NCBI GenBank assembly: GCA_017882335.1
Contig: JADGPR010000003.1
Location: 1-64,000 of the forward strand
From: Bacteroidales bacterium
GTDB lineage: Bacteria > Bacteroidota > Bacteroidia > Bacteroidales > FEN-979
Direction: 5' to 3'
DNA: 64,000 bases
Shown here: positions 1-8,342 of the stretch, piece by piece
How the letters are laid out: the number at the start of each line of letters is the position of its first letter
Position numbering within the stretch: the stretch's first letter is position 1
The notes under the pieces: model-generated
Seen by the model: the letters and a program-made list of their open reading frames with translations, nothing else
What the model was told of the DNA's origin: nothing
Databases searched by the model: none
Translations under genes and position numbers: made by a program

Positions 1-450
1 CTATCCATCGATTGGCGTAAGCCTTTTTACTTTTTATTCACATTCGCTTGTTAATCAATATAATGAATAGTTTATATCAAATTTTTAAACAGACTCTTAT
101 TCTTCAACAAAAATTTCGACTTAGGGGTGATATAGAAAACGAATAAATTTTTGCTATAATTTCTACACGGTAAACCACTTTTGCTCGTTAAAAACGAGCT
201 GTGACCTGGCACGCGTCACAGACGCGCGCCAACTGGGTTCCGGAATTAAAATTCTAAATTATTTAAAGTCGCATAATATAAAGCACATTCCGAGGCATTA
301 ATTATAGTCGAAAAAGCTTAGACGACTCGATAATAAAAAAACGATATTGGTTTTTTGATATAATAATTACGAAAAATAAATTATTATTTAGTTTGATGTT
401 AATAATTTAATTGTTTTTAATAATTTAGCTCAATATTTAAACAAATTCAT

Positions 451-954
451 ATGAGATTTCGTGAAATATTTGGCTTCCTTTGGGCTCAAAAAGGCCAATA
501 CCTTTTATGGTTATCAGCAAATCTGGGTGGATTAATTTTAGCTTATGCTGCAGGGGCATGTATTTGGCTTTTCAGATGTACATATGGTTCTATTCTCCCG
601 GGATATGAATTATTTTTAATAACAGGAACAATTAGTCTTACTATATCAGGTGCTACGTATATAAAGAGTAAAAGTGAAATGGAAGTAGGCACATTATCGC
701 CATTGTTGCTTATTTCTTGGTCATCATTGTTAATGTTAACTTTTGGTTTCCTTATATTAATTGGGCTGAAAGAGTTTCAGCGGACGGAACTGTTTATTTG
801 GGTTTTATGTACAATCCTATTTGTACTCATGATAACATGGAGTACAATAATGTGGGTTTTTGAAACCGATCTGAGAAATAGAAATGTCCCGGATGAACCA
901 GCTTTACCGGAGGACCTTGATGTTAATAATCTACCAATAATGAATAATGAATAA
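451..954 (+). CDS. hypothetical multi-pass membrane protein (about 4 TM)
   Basis: Intact 167-aa ORF with several hydrophobic stretches (LLWLSANLGGLILAYAAGACIWLF, LLLISWSSLLMLTFGFLILIGL, LFIWVLCTILFVLMITWSTIMWVF); 8 nt upstream of the next ORF on the same strand. Confidence 0.75.
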   Translation: MRFREIFGFLWAQKGQYLLWLSANLGGLILAYAAGACIWLFRCTYGSILPGYELFLITGTISLTISGATYIKSKSEMEVGTLSPLLLISWSSLLMLTFGFLILIGLKEFQRTELFIWVLCTILFVLMITWSTIMWVFETDLRNRNVPDEPALPEDLDVNNLPIMNNE

Positions 955-962
955 AATCATAT

Positions 963-2072
963 ATGGAAGAGCAAAATATTGTGAAAATTCCCATTCTAAA
1001 GGTTGAACAAACAGGTTGGAATTTTTATGTCGGGACAATAAATTCCCATGATTTATACCATATTGCGGAAACCGATAGGATTAGATTAGAAAATTTAAAA
1101 GTACCTAAATACTTAGGATTTCAGCGTGCGCTAGTTGAGGAAAGGGTTCGGTCGATAAAAGATTATCTTCTTACCCCGGGAAGCACTTTCCCTAATTCAA
1201 TTATTTTAACACTTGATTCGGAATACATACATAATTGGGAAGAATCGTCAGATCCTTCATTTAGTCTTATCAAGGTTAGAAGAGAAGTCGGTGCAGCAAA
1301 AATTATTGATGGGCAACATAGGTGTGCTGCACTTGAAGCGGCAGATTCTACTTTTGAAGTGATTGTCACAATATTTATAGATCTAGATATTTTTAAATGT
1401 GCTAAAATATTTTCAAAAATTAATAGTACCCAAAAAGCAGTTAATCCATCCATTAGTTATGAATTATTTGGATATTCAAGCGAGCCTAGTCCCCAAAAAA
1501 TTGCTCACGATATTGCTTTGAAATTGAATACGACCGAAGGTTCTCCCTTTTTTAAAAAACTTTTAATGTTGGGTTCACGTGACGGATGGAGTGAAGGTGT
1601 ATTGAGTCAAGCAACATTTTGCAAACAAATAATTAGGTTATATTCTAGAAAGGAAGAGGAGGATGAAAATGTTTTATTAAGAGGAGGAAAGTTGAAAGAA
1701 TATACTGGTTATCCATTGAGACCATATTTTATAAATAATGATGTAAATACAATTCTTTCTTTAATATGGAAATACTTTTACCAAATTGCAGCAACATGGC
1801 CAGATCAATGGAATGATCTGACTAGTACATCTGTGCTTGTCAAAACAACCGGTTTTATTAGTTTTATGGAGGTACTTAAAAAATGGTTGTCAATCAAGAG
1901 TGTTGATGAAATGGCAAGTGATGGTTTTTTTCGACTAGCGTTTATAAAAATAAAAGATAAATATATTGAAACAAATAAACGATTTATTCGGGAGAACTAC
2001 CCATCAGGTCACCAAGGTGTTATAGTTCTCAGAAATTCACTATTATCTGATTTGAATATACCAATCTCCTAG
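963..2072 (+). CDS. DGQHR domain (DndB-like) protein
   Basis: AAKIIDGQHRCAALEAA motif followed by FSKINSTQKAVNPSISYELFG, typical of DGQHR/DndB-like proteins. Confidence 0.85.
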   Translation: MEEQNIVKIPILKVEQTGWNFYVGTINSHDLYHIAETDRIRLENLKVPKYLGFQRALVEERVRSIKDYLLTPGSTFPNSIILTLDSEYIHNWEESSDPSFSLIKVRREVGAAKIIDGQHRCAALEAADSTFEVIVTIFIDLDIFKCAKIFSKINSTQKAVNPSISYELFGYSSEPSPQKIAHDIALKLNTTEGSPFFKKLLMLGSRDGWSEGVLSQATFCKQIIRLYSRKEEEDENVLLRGGKLKEYTGYPLRPYFINNDVNTILSLIWKYFYQIAATWPDQWNDLTSTSVLVKTTGFISFMEVLKKWLSIKSVDEMASDGFFRLAFIKIKDKYIETNKRFIRENYPSGHQGVIVLRNSLLSDLNIPIS

Positions 2073-2098
2073 ATTAAATTTGGGAATTTTTAATCCCA

Positions 2099-4408
2099 CT
2101 AATTATCACTTTCAATTAGTCCGTCAATTAACCATTCATGTAATTCGCAAAGGAAGTCATATTCTTCCTCTTTAACACTATAAGTATGAAAATTCTGATT
2201 TCTAATATATTCAAGTTTTTGCATCCATTTTGTTTTTTCTGTTTTTCCACCTCGAATCTTTTCTTCTCCGGGTTTAGTGTATAATGTTTCAAAAAGATCT
2301 TTCCAATTACTACCGTACTCAGCAATCTTGCGATAATCAATAATATTTAAACGATCCCAAGGTTCAACTTCCTCGGATTTATTTTCAATTTCCCGATTTT
2401 TCTGGGCAGCGGAAAGTACAAGTGTGTCTTGGACTTGAGGAGGAATACCCTTTTTAAACCAACCTTCACCATAATTTGAAAATAGTTTTTCCTTAAAATC
2501 CTTTTTAAGGTTCGTTTCTATATCACGAATCATCTTAAAGGATTCTTCATTAAATTTTTTGGCTTCATCTTTCCAGTATTTCTCAAAACCTTCGGGATTA
2601 AATTCAGGTCGTGCAAGATTTATGGCCCGCTGCAAGATCCTCCAATACCGGGCTTTTAGTCCTGAACCATAGCTTTTCTTTAATTCCAACTTTTGGTCAG
2701 ATGTTAACTCTTTTATGTAGACTATCATTGGATCTAAATAGTACTTAACTTCGATCAATAATTTGTCGGTTGAATCAGCTTTAGGATTAATGCCTTTGGT
2801 TTTGATAACGTGATCAATTATGTCACTAAAAACCCGAATAAAGCTTTCAATAGCTGCGTTAATTGTTACAATACCGTCCCCGTCTTCTCCTTTTTTCCAT
2901 TCTTCAAGTAAAGCTTCTTTGATATATTTAAAATTCTCAATCAAAAAAGGCATTAATAAACCAAAAGTGTCATCATTGTTTCCTTTGTAGAAACTTCCAT
3001 CAACTTTTATTGAATTCTTTGAAAATTGTCCAAAAAAATTACTTCGATCCAAGCCAAGTTTTATGGTTTCTGATGTTATACATCGTTTAGAATCTTTTCC
3101 GTCTTCTCCTAGTATTATTCTTCCAAATAACGGAGATTCAGGATTTTCCCCTAAATTTTTAGCGACTAATAATTTTAGCGCCAGAATTCTTTCTTTTAAA
3201 TCATCCGAAAAATATAATAAGTCTGCATTTAAATCATTCTTCAAATTTTTTGAAACAGCTTTTTGATTTTCATTAATTTGCATAAACAATTTTACTTGGT
3301 CTTTTCGTTTTAAATTGACAAAAGCAACAACTGGTATAGAATTCTTATACTTATATTCAGAATTTGCATACCCATAAAGCCGGTGTTGACCATCGATTAT
3401 AAATGCTGAACTATAGCATTTGGGAAAATGGAGTATCCCAATTTTAGATAAAGCAGTTTCAACTTGTGGAGATGCCAAGTCAAATCGTAAATTTCTCTCA
3501 GTATTAATATTAATAACAATAGAGTTTGGAAAGAAACCTTTGCTTTCAACGAATTGCTGAATGGAAGTCAGCCGAGATTTTTTTATAAGTCTTTGGTATG
3601 TTGGAGAAAGCTTCTCATTTGCCTGATTCCTATGCAAGATGTATCCAATCTTTAATAATTTTTCTGGTTCAATTGAAAAAGAATAATAAACATGACCTCC
3701 CATTTTTCCTTGAATAGCGGGTATTACATTGTCTAATTCGGGTATAGATTTCCCAGCATATAATTGTCCTAAGAATTGATATCTTGCAGCAATGCCTAAA
3801 TGTTTAGTTAGTCCTTGATAATATGAAATAGTCGCCTCATTATAATGGACAATATCAAAGTTTTTTAAACGATCTTTATCCGGATCTGATAAGAAATAGT
3901 TACGAGTAGCTAAAATAAATCTTACTTTAGGTTTACTTTCAGGATACAGTTTTTTAAGCGCTTTAAGAATTCCTTCTTTCTTTCCACCAATAGCTTCAAT
4001 AGTTTCTTTAAAATTACCTTTTTTAATTTCACTTTCAGAAGCCTTGCACTCGATTATTAAAATTGTTTCTTTATCAGAAGCAAAAACATCTATTTGTTGA
4101 GTTAGGGTGAGATCATCGGAATAGGGCAGTCGAAATCTTCTATCCTTATTTAAAGTGGAAAATCCCAGATTAGCTATGACTGACCATACTTCATCTTCAA
4201 AAGCAATGTCGAATGGTTTGAGTTTTCGCATCCTGGTAGTTTGTTTGAATTTTTTTTCAAGGACCCATCCATCTGATTCGTATTTCTCTAGTAATTCAGA
4301 AGGGATACTTTCATATATGAAAGCCTTTTGTCTCTTTTTAATTTCACTTCTTAAACTTTTATCAGTAACAAGTGAATTAAAAAACTTTTCCCGCAGATTT
4401 TCTGACAT
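2099..4408 (-). CDS. large DGQHR-domain protein with N-terminal PD-(D/E)XK-like nuclease region and C-terminal HEPN-like region
   Basis: N-term FEDEVWSVIANLGF...QQIDVFA(x)..ILIIECKAS (D107, E120, K122); central AFIIDGQHRLYGYAN and INENQKAVSKNLKNDL; C-term LEYIRNQNFHTYSVKEEEYDFLCELHEWL (Rx4H). Confidence 0.8.
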   Translation of the reverse strand: MSENLREKFFNSLVTDKSLRSEIKKRQKAFIYESIPSELLEKYESDGWVLEKKFKQTTRMRKLKPFDIAFEDEVWSVIANLGFSTLNKDRRFRLPYSDDLTLTQQIDVFASDKETILIIECKASESEIKKGNFKETIEAIGGKKEGILKALKKLYPESKPKVRFILATRNYFLSDPDKDRLKNFDIVHYNEATISYYQGLTKHLGIAARYQFLGQLYAGKSIPELDNVIPAIQGKMGGHVYYSFSIEPEKLLKIGYILHRNQANEKLSPTYQRLIKKSRLTSIQQFVESKGFFPNSIVININTERNLRFDLASPQVETALSKIGILHFPKCYSSAFIIDGQHRLYGYANSEYKYKNSIPVVAFVNLKRKDQVKLFMQINENQKAVSKNLKNDLNADLLYFSDDLKERILALKLLVAKNLGENPESPLFGRIILGEDGKDSKRCITSETIKLGLDRSNFFGQFSKNSIKVDGSFYKGNNDDTFGLLMPFLIENFKYIKEALLEEWKKGEDGDGIVTINAAIESFIRVFSDIIDHVIKTKGINPKADSTDKLLIEVKYYLDPMIVYIKELTSDQKLELKKSYGSGLKARYWRILQRAINLARPEFNPEGFEKYWKDEAKKFNEESFKMIRDIETNLKKDFKEKLFSNYGEGWFKKGIPPQVQDTLVLSAAQKNREIENKSEEVEPWDRLNIIDYRKIAEYGSNWKDLFETLYTKPGEEKIRGGKTEKTKWMQKLEYIRNQNFHTYSVKEEEYDFLCELHEWLIDGLIESDN

Positions 4409-4414
4409 AATAGA

Positions 4415-5308
4415 CTATTGAAGGCAATTTGTAAAAATGTATTCAATCGTTCTGCCCCGGTAGGAATTTTTTCCTCCTATTAGGCTTGCTCTGGGTAGCT
4501 CAATACGTTTGTCCCCTTTTTCAAAAATCTCTATAATTTTTGGGTGGCTTGCATTGGTTACAATATAAAATGCATCATGAGATCTAATATGATCTATTAA
4601 TTTGCTCAGTCGGTATTGATCTTCAAGGGAAAATAATTTCTGATTATACTTTATAAAACCGTTCATATTATGAGTAACTGTATATGGAGGATCTAAGAAA
4701 ACTAAATCTCGATTCTTAATATTCTTTTTTATATTGTCAAAATCAGAAGAAAATAATGTGGCATTTTGTAACTTGTTGCTGACAAGTCTTAAATTTTCTT
4801 CGTCCAAGAAACCCTTTGTACGATAACCAAACGGTACATTATATTGGCCTTTCTGATTAACGCGATAGATGCCATTAAATGAGGTCTGATTTAAAAAAAT
4901 AAACCGGGCAGCCCCCTCAATAGGTGAAACGCAATCAGATCCTCTGACTTTATAATAGAAGCGCTCATTATTTTTAAAACCTTTCAAAACCTTGATTACA
5001 CCTTCAATATTCGATTTTAAAACTTGATAAGTGGTGATTAAATCCGCATTACTGTCCGAAAGAAACGCTTTGTTTAAATTATTCAAAGAAAAAAATATTG
5101 CACCTCCTCCAAGAAACGGCTCATGGTATTTTTTAAAACCATTTTCAGGTAAAAAAAGATGTAGATGCTTAACTAGCCATGTTTTCCCACCGGCCCATCG
5201 TAAAAAGGGTTTAACAGTTTGTGAAGTAATAGAATGTTTGCAAGGAATTTGAACAGAAGGAGTATTAAATTGCACAATATTCATGAAAATTCGTTCTTTG
5301 GCATCCAA
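4415..5308 (-). CDS. D12-class DNA adenine (N6) methyltransferase, Dam-like
   Basis: PFLRWAGGKTWL motif near the N-terminus, FLDPPYTVTH catalytic motif, FIFLNQTSFNGIYRVN segment; ends 6 nt before the start of the 769-aa ORF. Confidence 0.9.
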   Translation of the reverse strand: MDAKERIFMNIVQFNTPSVQIPCKHSITSQTVKPFLRWAGGKTWLVKHLHLFLPENGFKKYHEPFLGGGAIFFSLNNLNKAFLSDSNADLITTYQVLKSNIEGVIKVLKGFKNNERFYYKVRGSDCVSPIEGAARFIFLNQTSFNGIYRVNQKGQYNVPFGYRTKGFLDEENLRLVSNKLQNATLFSSDFDNIKKNIKNRDLVFLDPPYTVTHNMNGFIKYNQKLFSLEDQYRLSKLIDHIRSHDAFYIVTNASHPKIIEIFEKGDKRIELPRASLIGGKNSYRGRTIEYIFTNCLQ

Positions 5309-5530
5309 ATTTATAAAAAAATCATTTACAATTTTGTAAGATAGTTAAGTTTTAAACATCAGGATACTAAAATTATTCCAAATTTAGTCTGATGGGTTCT
5401 AAAATACGGATAATAAGAACATTCAATTGTACTATCTGTAAACGTGGTGAGGAAGTTCTTAGCATTAGGTAAGGAAGATATTCCTCGTGACAACGGATAA
5501 TTTTCAATCATCAAAACACCATTATTTCGT

Positions 5531-5625
5531 CGATATTAAACCCTTTCAGGGCTTAGCTTATTATTCCTTGCCTGGCCACCGGTTTCACCGGAGGTTATTT
5601 AAATTAAAGCCCTTCGGGCTTTTCC
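5531..5625. repeat. cluster of short inverted repeats (REP/BIME-like)
   Basis: ccctttcaggg, ccaccggtttcaccggagg and aaagcccttcgggcttt in succession with no credible coding content. Confidence 0.45.
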
Positions 5626-5670
5626 GTTTTACGAGACAATATTGTTCACTCTTCACCTCTCACCCTTCAC

Positions 5671-5708
5671 AAAAAACCTCATTTCTGAACAAGAAATGAG
5701 GTTTTTTT
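5671..5708 (-). terminator. Rho-independent terminator-like hairpin downstream of tRNA-Arg
   Basis: aaaaaacctcatttctgaacaagaaatgaggttttttt: 12-13 bp stem with poly-T on either strand. Confidence 0.75.
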
Positions 5709-5710
5709 CG

Positions 5711-5782
5711 TAGCCCCGGCAGGAATCGAACCTGCATTTAAAGTTTAGGAAACTTCCGTTCTATCCATTGAACTACAGGGCC
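5711..5782 (-). tRNA. tRNA-Arg (anticodon CCT)
   Basis: Reverse complement GGCCCTGTAGTTCAATGGATAGAACGGAAGTTTCCTAAACTTTAAATGCAGGTTCGATTCCTGCCGGGGCTA folds as a cloverleaf; anticodon loop TTCCTAA; T-arm GGTTCGATTCC. Confidence 0.93.
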
Positions 5783-5870
5783 GGATTTAATTGACAATTG
5801 AAAATTGATAATTTTTTCTACTACAATTCTCTGTTCCTCGATCCTCCATTCTCCATCCTCTATCTTCACT

Positions 5871-5996
5871 CGGCAGTCGGCAGTCTGCAGTCAGCAGTCA
5901 GCAGTCAGCAGTCAGCAGTCAGCAGTCAGCAGTCAGCAGTCAGCAATCAGCAATCAGCAATCAGCAATCAGCAATCAGCAATCAGCAATCAGCAAT
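5871..5996. repeat. heptanucleotide tandem array (cggcagt/ctgcagt x3, cagcagt x7, cagcaat x8)
   Basis: 18 contiguous 7-nt units read directly from the sequence. Confidence 0.97.
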
Positions 5997-6175
5997 CGGA
6001 ATCGGGGTGCAAAGATAGAGAAAATCTGAGATCAGGCATTGGGTATTAGGTGTTGGGTTCTAGGTACTGGACACTGGGTTCTGGTTTTTTTGCTATTTTA
6101 CAATTTTGCGATATAGCCATTTTACTATCTAGCGATTTTGCCATTTACTGCTCACTCTTCACCCTTCACCCTTCA

Positions 6176-8248
6176 CTATTTAACGGTACTTCCGTTCTCA
6201 GCCTCCGGAACGGTCGAGACAAAGAACAACATCCCACCCGCGTCCTCCGCCATCAGGATCATTCCCTGGGATTCGATCCCCTTTAATTTCCGGGATTCAA
6301 GATTGGCAAGGATACAGATCTTGCGGCCGATGACCTGCGAAGGTTCAAAATGTTCGGCAATACCCGCAACCAGCGTTCGCTGGTCAAGGCCGGTATCCAC
6401 CTTCAACTTCATCAGTTTCGTGGTTTTCGGGATCTTCTCAGCTTCAAGGATAGTTGCCACACGGATATCCATTTTGGAGAAATCTTCGTAGGTGATTTCC
6501 GGCTTTGCAGGTTTCAATGGGAGAGAGGCAGCGGCTTCTGCAACTGCCGACTCATTGTTCTTTTTTGTGTCGAGCAAACGCTGCACCTGGGCTTCGATCT
6601 GTGCGTCGTCGATCTTTTCGAAAACATAATCGGCCGGGTTTAGCGGATTCCCGGCGACAAGCCATTCGAGCCGTGTTGCTTTGTCCCATGTTATGGCCGG
6701 CAGGTTAAGCATCTTTCGGATCTTTTCAGATGAAAACGGAAGGAAGGGTTCTCCCACGATAGATAGCTGTGCGCAGATCTGCAGGGAAATATTCAGTATT
6801 GTACCGGTACGCCCGGGATCGGCAGGGAAAGTTTTCCAGGGCTCATTTTCGGTAAGGTACTTATTCCCGAGCCGGGCAAGGTTCATAAATTCAGCCAATG
6901 ACTCCCGGAAACGGAAATTCCGCAGGCTGCCTGCAATCCTGTCCGGAAATTTTTTCATTGCATCCAGGGTTTCCTTGTCGCTAATTTGCAATGCTCCTTT
7001 TTCTGGTACGATCCCGTTAAAGAATTTATGAGTCAGCACCATGGTGCGGTTTACAAAGTTTCCCAGGATAGCAACGAGTTCATTGTTGTTCCTGGACTGG
7101 AAGTCCTTCCAGGTAAAATCATTGTCTTTAGCCTCAGGGGCATTGGAGGTAAGGACATACCGCAATACATCCTGCTTCCCCGGAAAATCCACCAGATATT
7201 CATGAAGCCAGACGGCCCAGTTGCGGGAAGTGGAGATCTTATCTCCTTCCAGGTTCAGGAACTCAAAAGCCGGGACATTGTCGGGCAGGATAAAGGTGCC
7301 TTCCGCCCTGAGCATGGCCGGGAAGATGATGCAATGAAATACGATGTTATCTTTCCCTATAAAATGGATCAAACGGGTTTGGGGGTCCTTCCAGTATTTT
7401 TCCCAGTGGGGAGTAAGTTCTTTTGTGGCAGAAATGTACCCGATTGGTGCATCAAACCAAACATACAACACTTTCCCATCGGCTCCTTCCACCGGAACTT
7501 TCACGCCCCAGTTCAGGTCGCGAGTCACAGCACGCGGCTGCAACCCCTGGTCGAGCCAGGATTTACATTGGCCATAAACATTGGTCTTCCAGTCGTCTTT
7601 ATGGCCTTCCAGGATCCATTCTTTCAGCCAGGGCTCGTACTCGTCAAGCGGGAGAAACCAGTGCCTGGTATCTTTCAGGATGGGAGAATTTCCGCTTAGT
7701 ACCGAAACAGGGTTGATCAGGTCGGTGGCATTTAGCGAGGTGCCGCATTTTTCACATTGATCACCGTAGGCTTTTTCATAGTTGCAGTGAGGGCAAGTCC
7801 CGGTGATGTAACGATCGGCCAGGAACTGACCTCTTTCCTCATCATAATATTGCTGGCTGACTTTTTCAATGAATTGCCCGGCATCATACATCTTACGGAA
7901 AAATTCTGATGCGGTTTCGTGGTGGATCTTATTTGAGGTTCTGGAATAAATATCGAATGAAATTCCGAATTCTTCAAAAGATTTCTTGATAATGGTATGG
8001 TAACGGTCGACGATTTCCTGCGGGGTAACGCCTTCCTGCAATGCCTTGATGGTAATGGGAACACCATGTTCATCCGAGCCGCCGATGAAGATGACATCTT
8101 CTTTGTTCATCCGCAGAAAACGCACATAGATATCGGCGGGAATGTAAACGCCTGCCAGGTGGCCTATATGGAGAGGACCATTGGCATAGGGGAGCGCAGA
8201 AGTGACTAGCGACCGTTTAAATTTTTTTTCGTTTGACAGGTGTTCCAT
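6176..8248 (-). CDS. metG: methionyl-tRNA synthetase with C-terminal tRNA-binding domain
   Basis: [29 protein letters not shown] (HIGH), zinc-knuckle [29 protein letters not shown] (KMSKS-like), C-term [18 protein letters not shown]. Confidence 0.97.
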   Translation of the reverse strand: MEHLSNEKKFKRSLVTSALPYANGPLHIGHLAGVYIPADIYVRFLRMNKEDVIFIGGSDEHGVPITIKALQEGVTPQEIVDRYHTIIKKSFEEFGISFDIYSRTSNKIHHETASEFFRKMYDAGQFIEKVSQQYYDEERGQFLADRYITGTCPHCNYEKAYGDQCEKCGTSLNATDLINPVSVLSGNSPILKDTRHWFLPLDEYEPWLKEWILEGHKDDWKTNVYGQCKSWLDQGLQPRAVTRDLNWGVKVPVEGADGKVLYVWFDAPIGYISATKELTPHWEKYWKDPQTRLIHFIGKDNIVFHCIIFPAMLRAEGTFILPDNVPAFEFLNLEGDKISTSRNWAVWLHEYLVDFPGKQDVLRYVLTSNAPEAKDNDFTWKDFQSRNNNELVAILGNFVNRTMVLTHKFFNGIVPEKGALQISDKETLDAMKKFPDRIAGSLRNFRFRESLAEFMNLARLGNKYLTENEPWKTFPADPGRTGTILNISLQICAQLSIVGEPFLPFSSEKIRKMLNLPAITWDKATRLEWLVAGNPLNPADYVFEKIDDAQIEAQVQRLLDTKKNNESAVAEAAASLPLKPAKPEITYEDFSKMDIRVATILEAEKIPKTTKLMKLKVDTGLDQRTLVAGIAEHFEPSQVIGRKICILANLESRKLKGIESQGMILMAEDAGGMLFFVSTVPEAENGSTVK

Positions 8249-8267
8249 ATAAATTTGTAATTTTAGG

Positions 8268-8275
8268 CAAAGATA
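8268..8275 (-). promoter_or_regulatory. Bacteroidota -7 element TATCTTTG upstream of metG
   Basis: Matches TAnnTTTG about 20 nt upstream of the metG start on the minus strand. Confidence 0.5.
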
Positions 8276-8342
8276 GGAAATCGTAACGCGTAACGCGTGA
8301 CACGTGACAAAAAAGCGAACAGCGAATAGCGAAAATTAAATA

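Noticed and set aside
963-5308. Complete dnd phosphorothioation operon
   Set aside because: No dndA/C/D/E-like proteins are present in the window; only DGQHR-domain proteins, so a classical dnd call is not supported.
5871-5996. Possible CRISPR array
   Set aside because: Units are 7 nt with no spacers and no cas genes; a simple tandem repeat.
5798-6049. ORFs encoding QSAVSSQQSAVSSQQSA / QSAISNQQSAI repeats
   Set aside because: They arise from the 7-nt tandem array, overlap in two frames and have no plausible start context; treated as a repeat, not a protein.
6138-7716. Multiple plus-strand ORFs opposite metG (e.g. 6986-7699)
   Set aside because: Antisense to a full-length, well-conserved metG reading frame; no family motifs.
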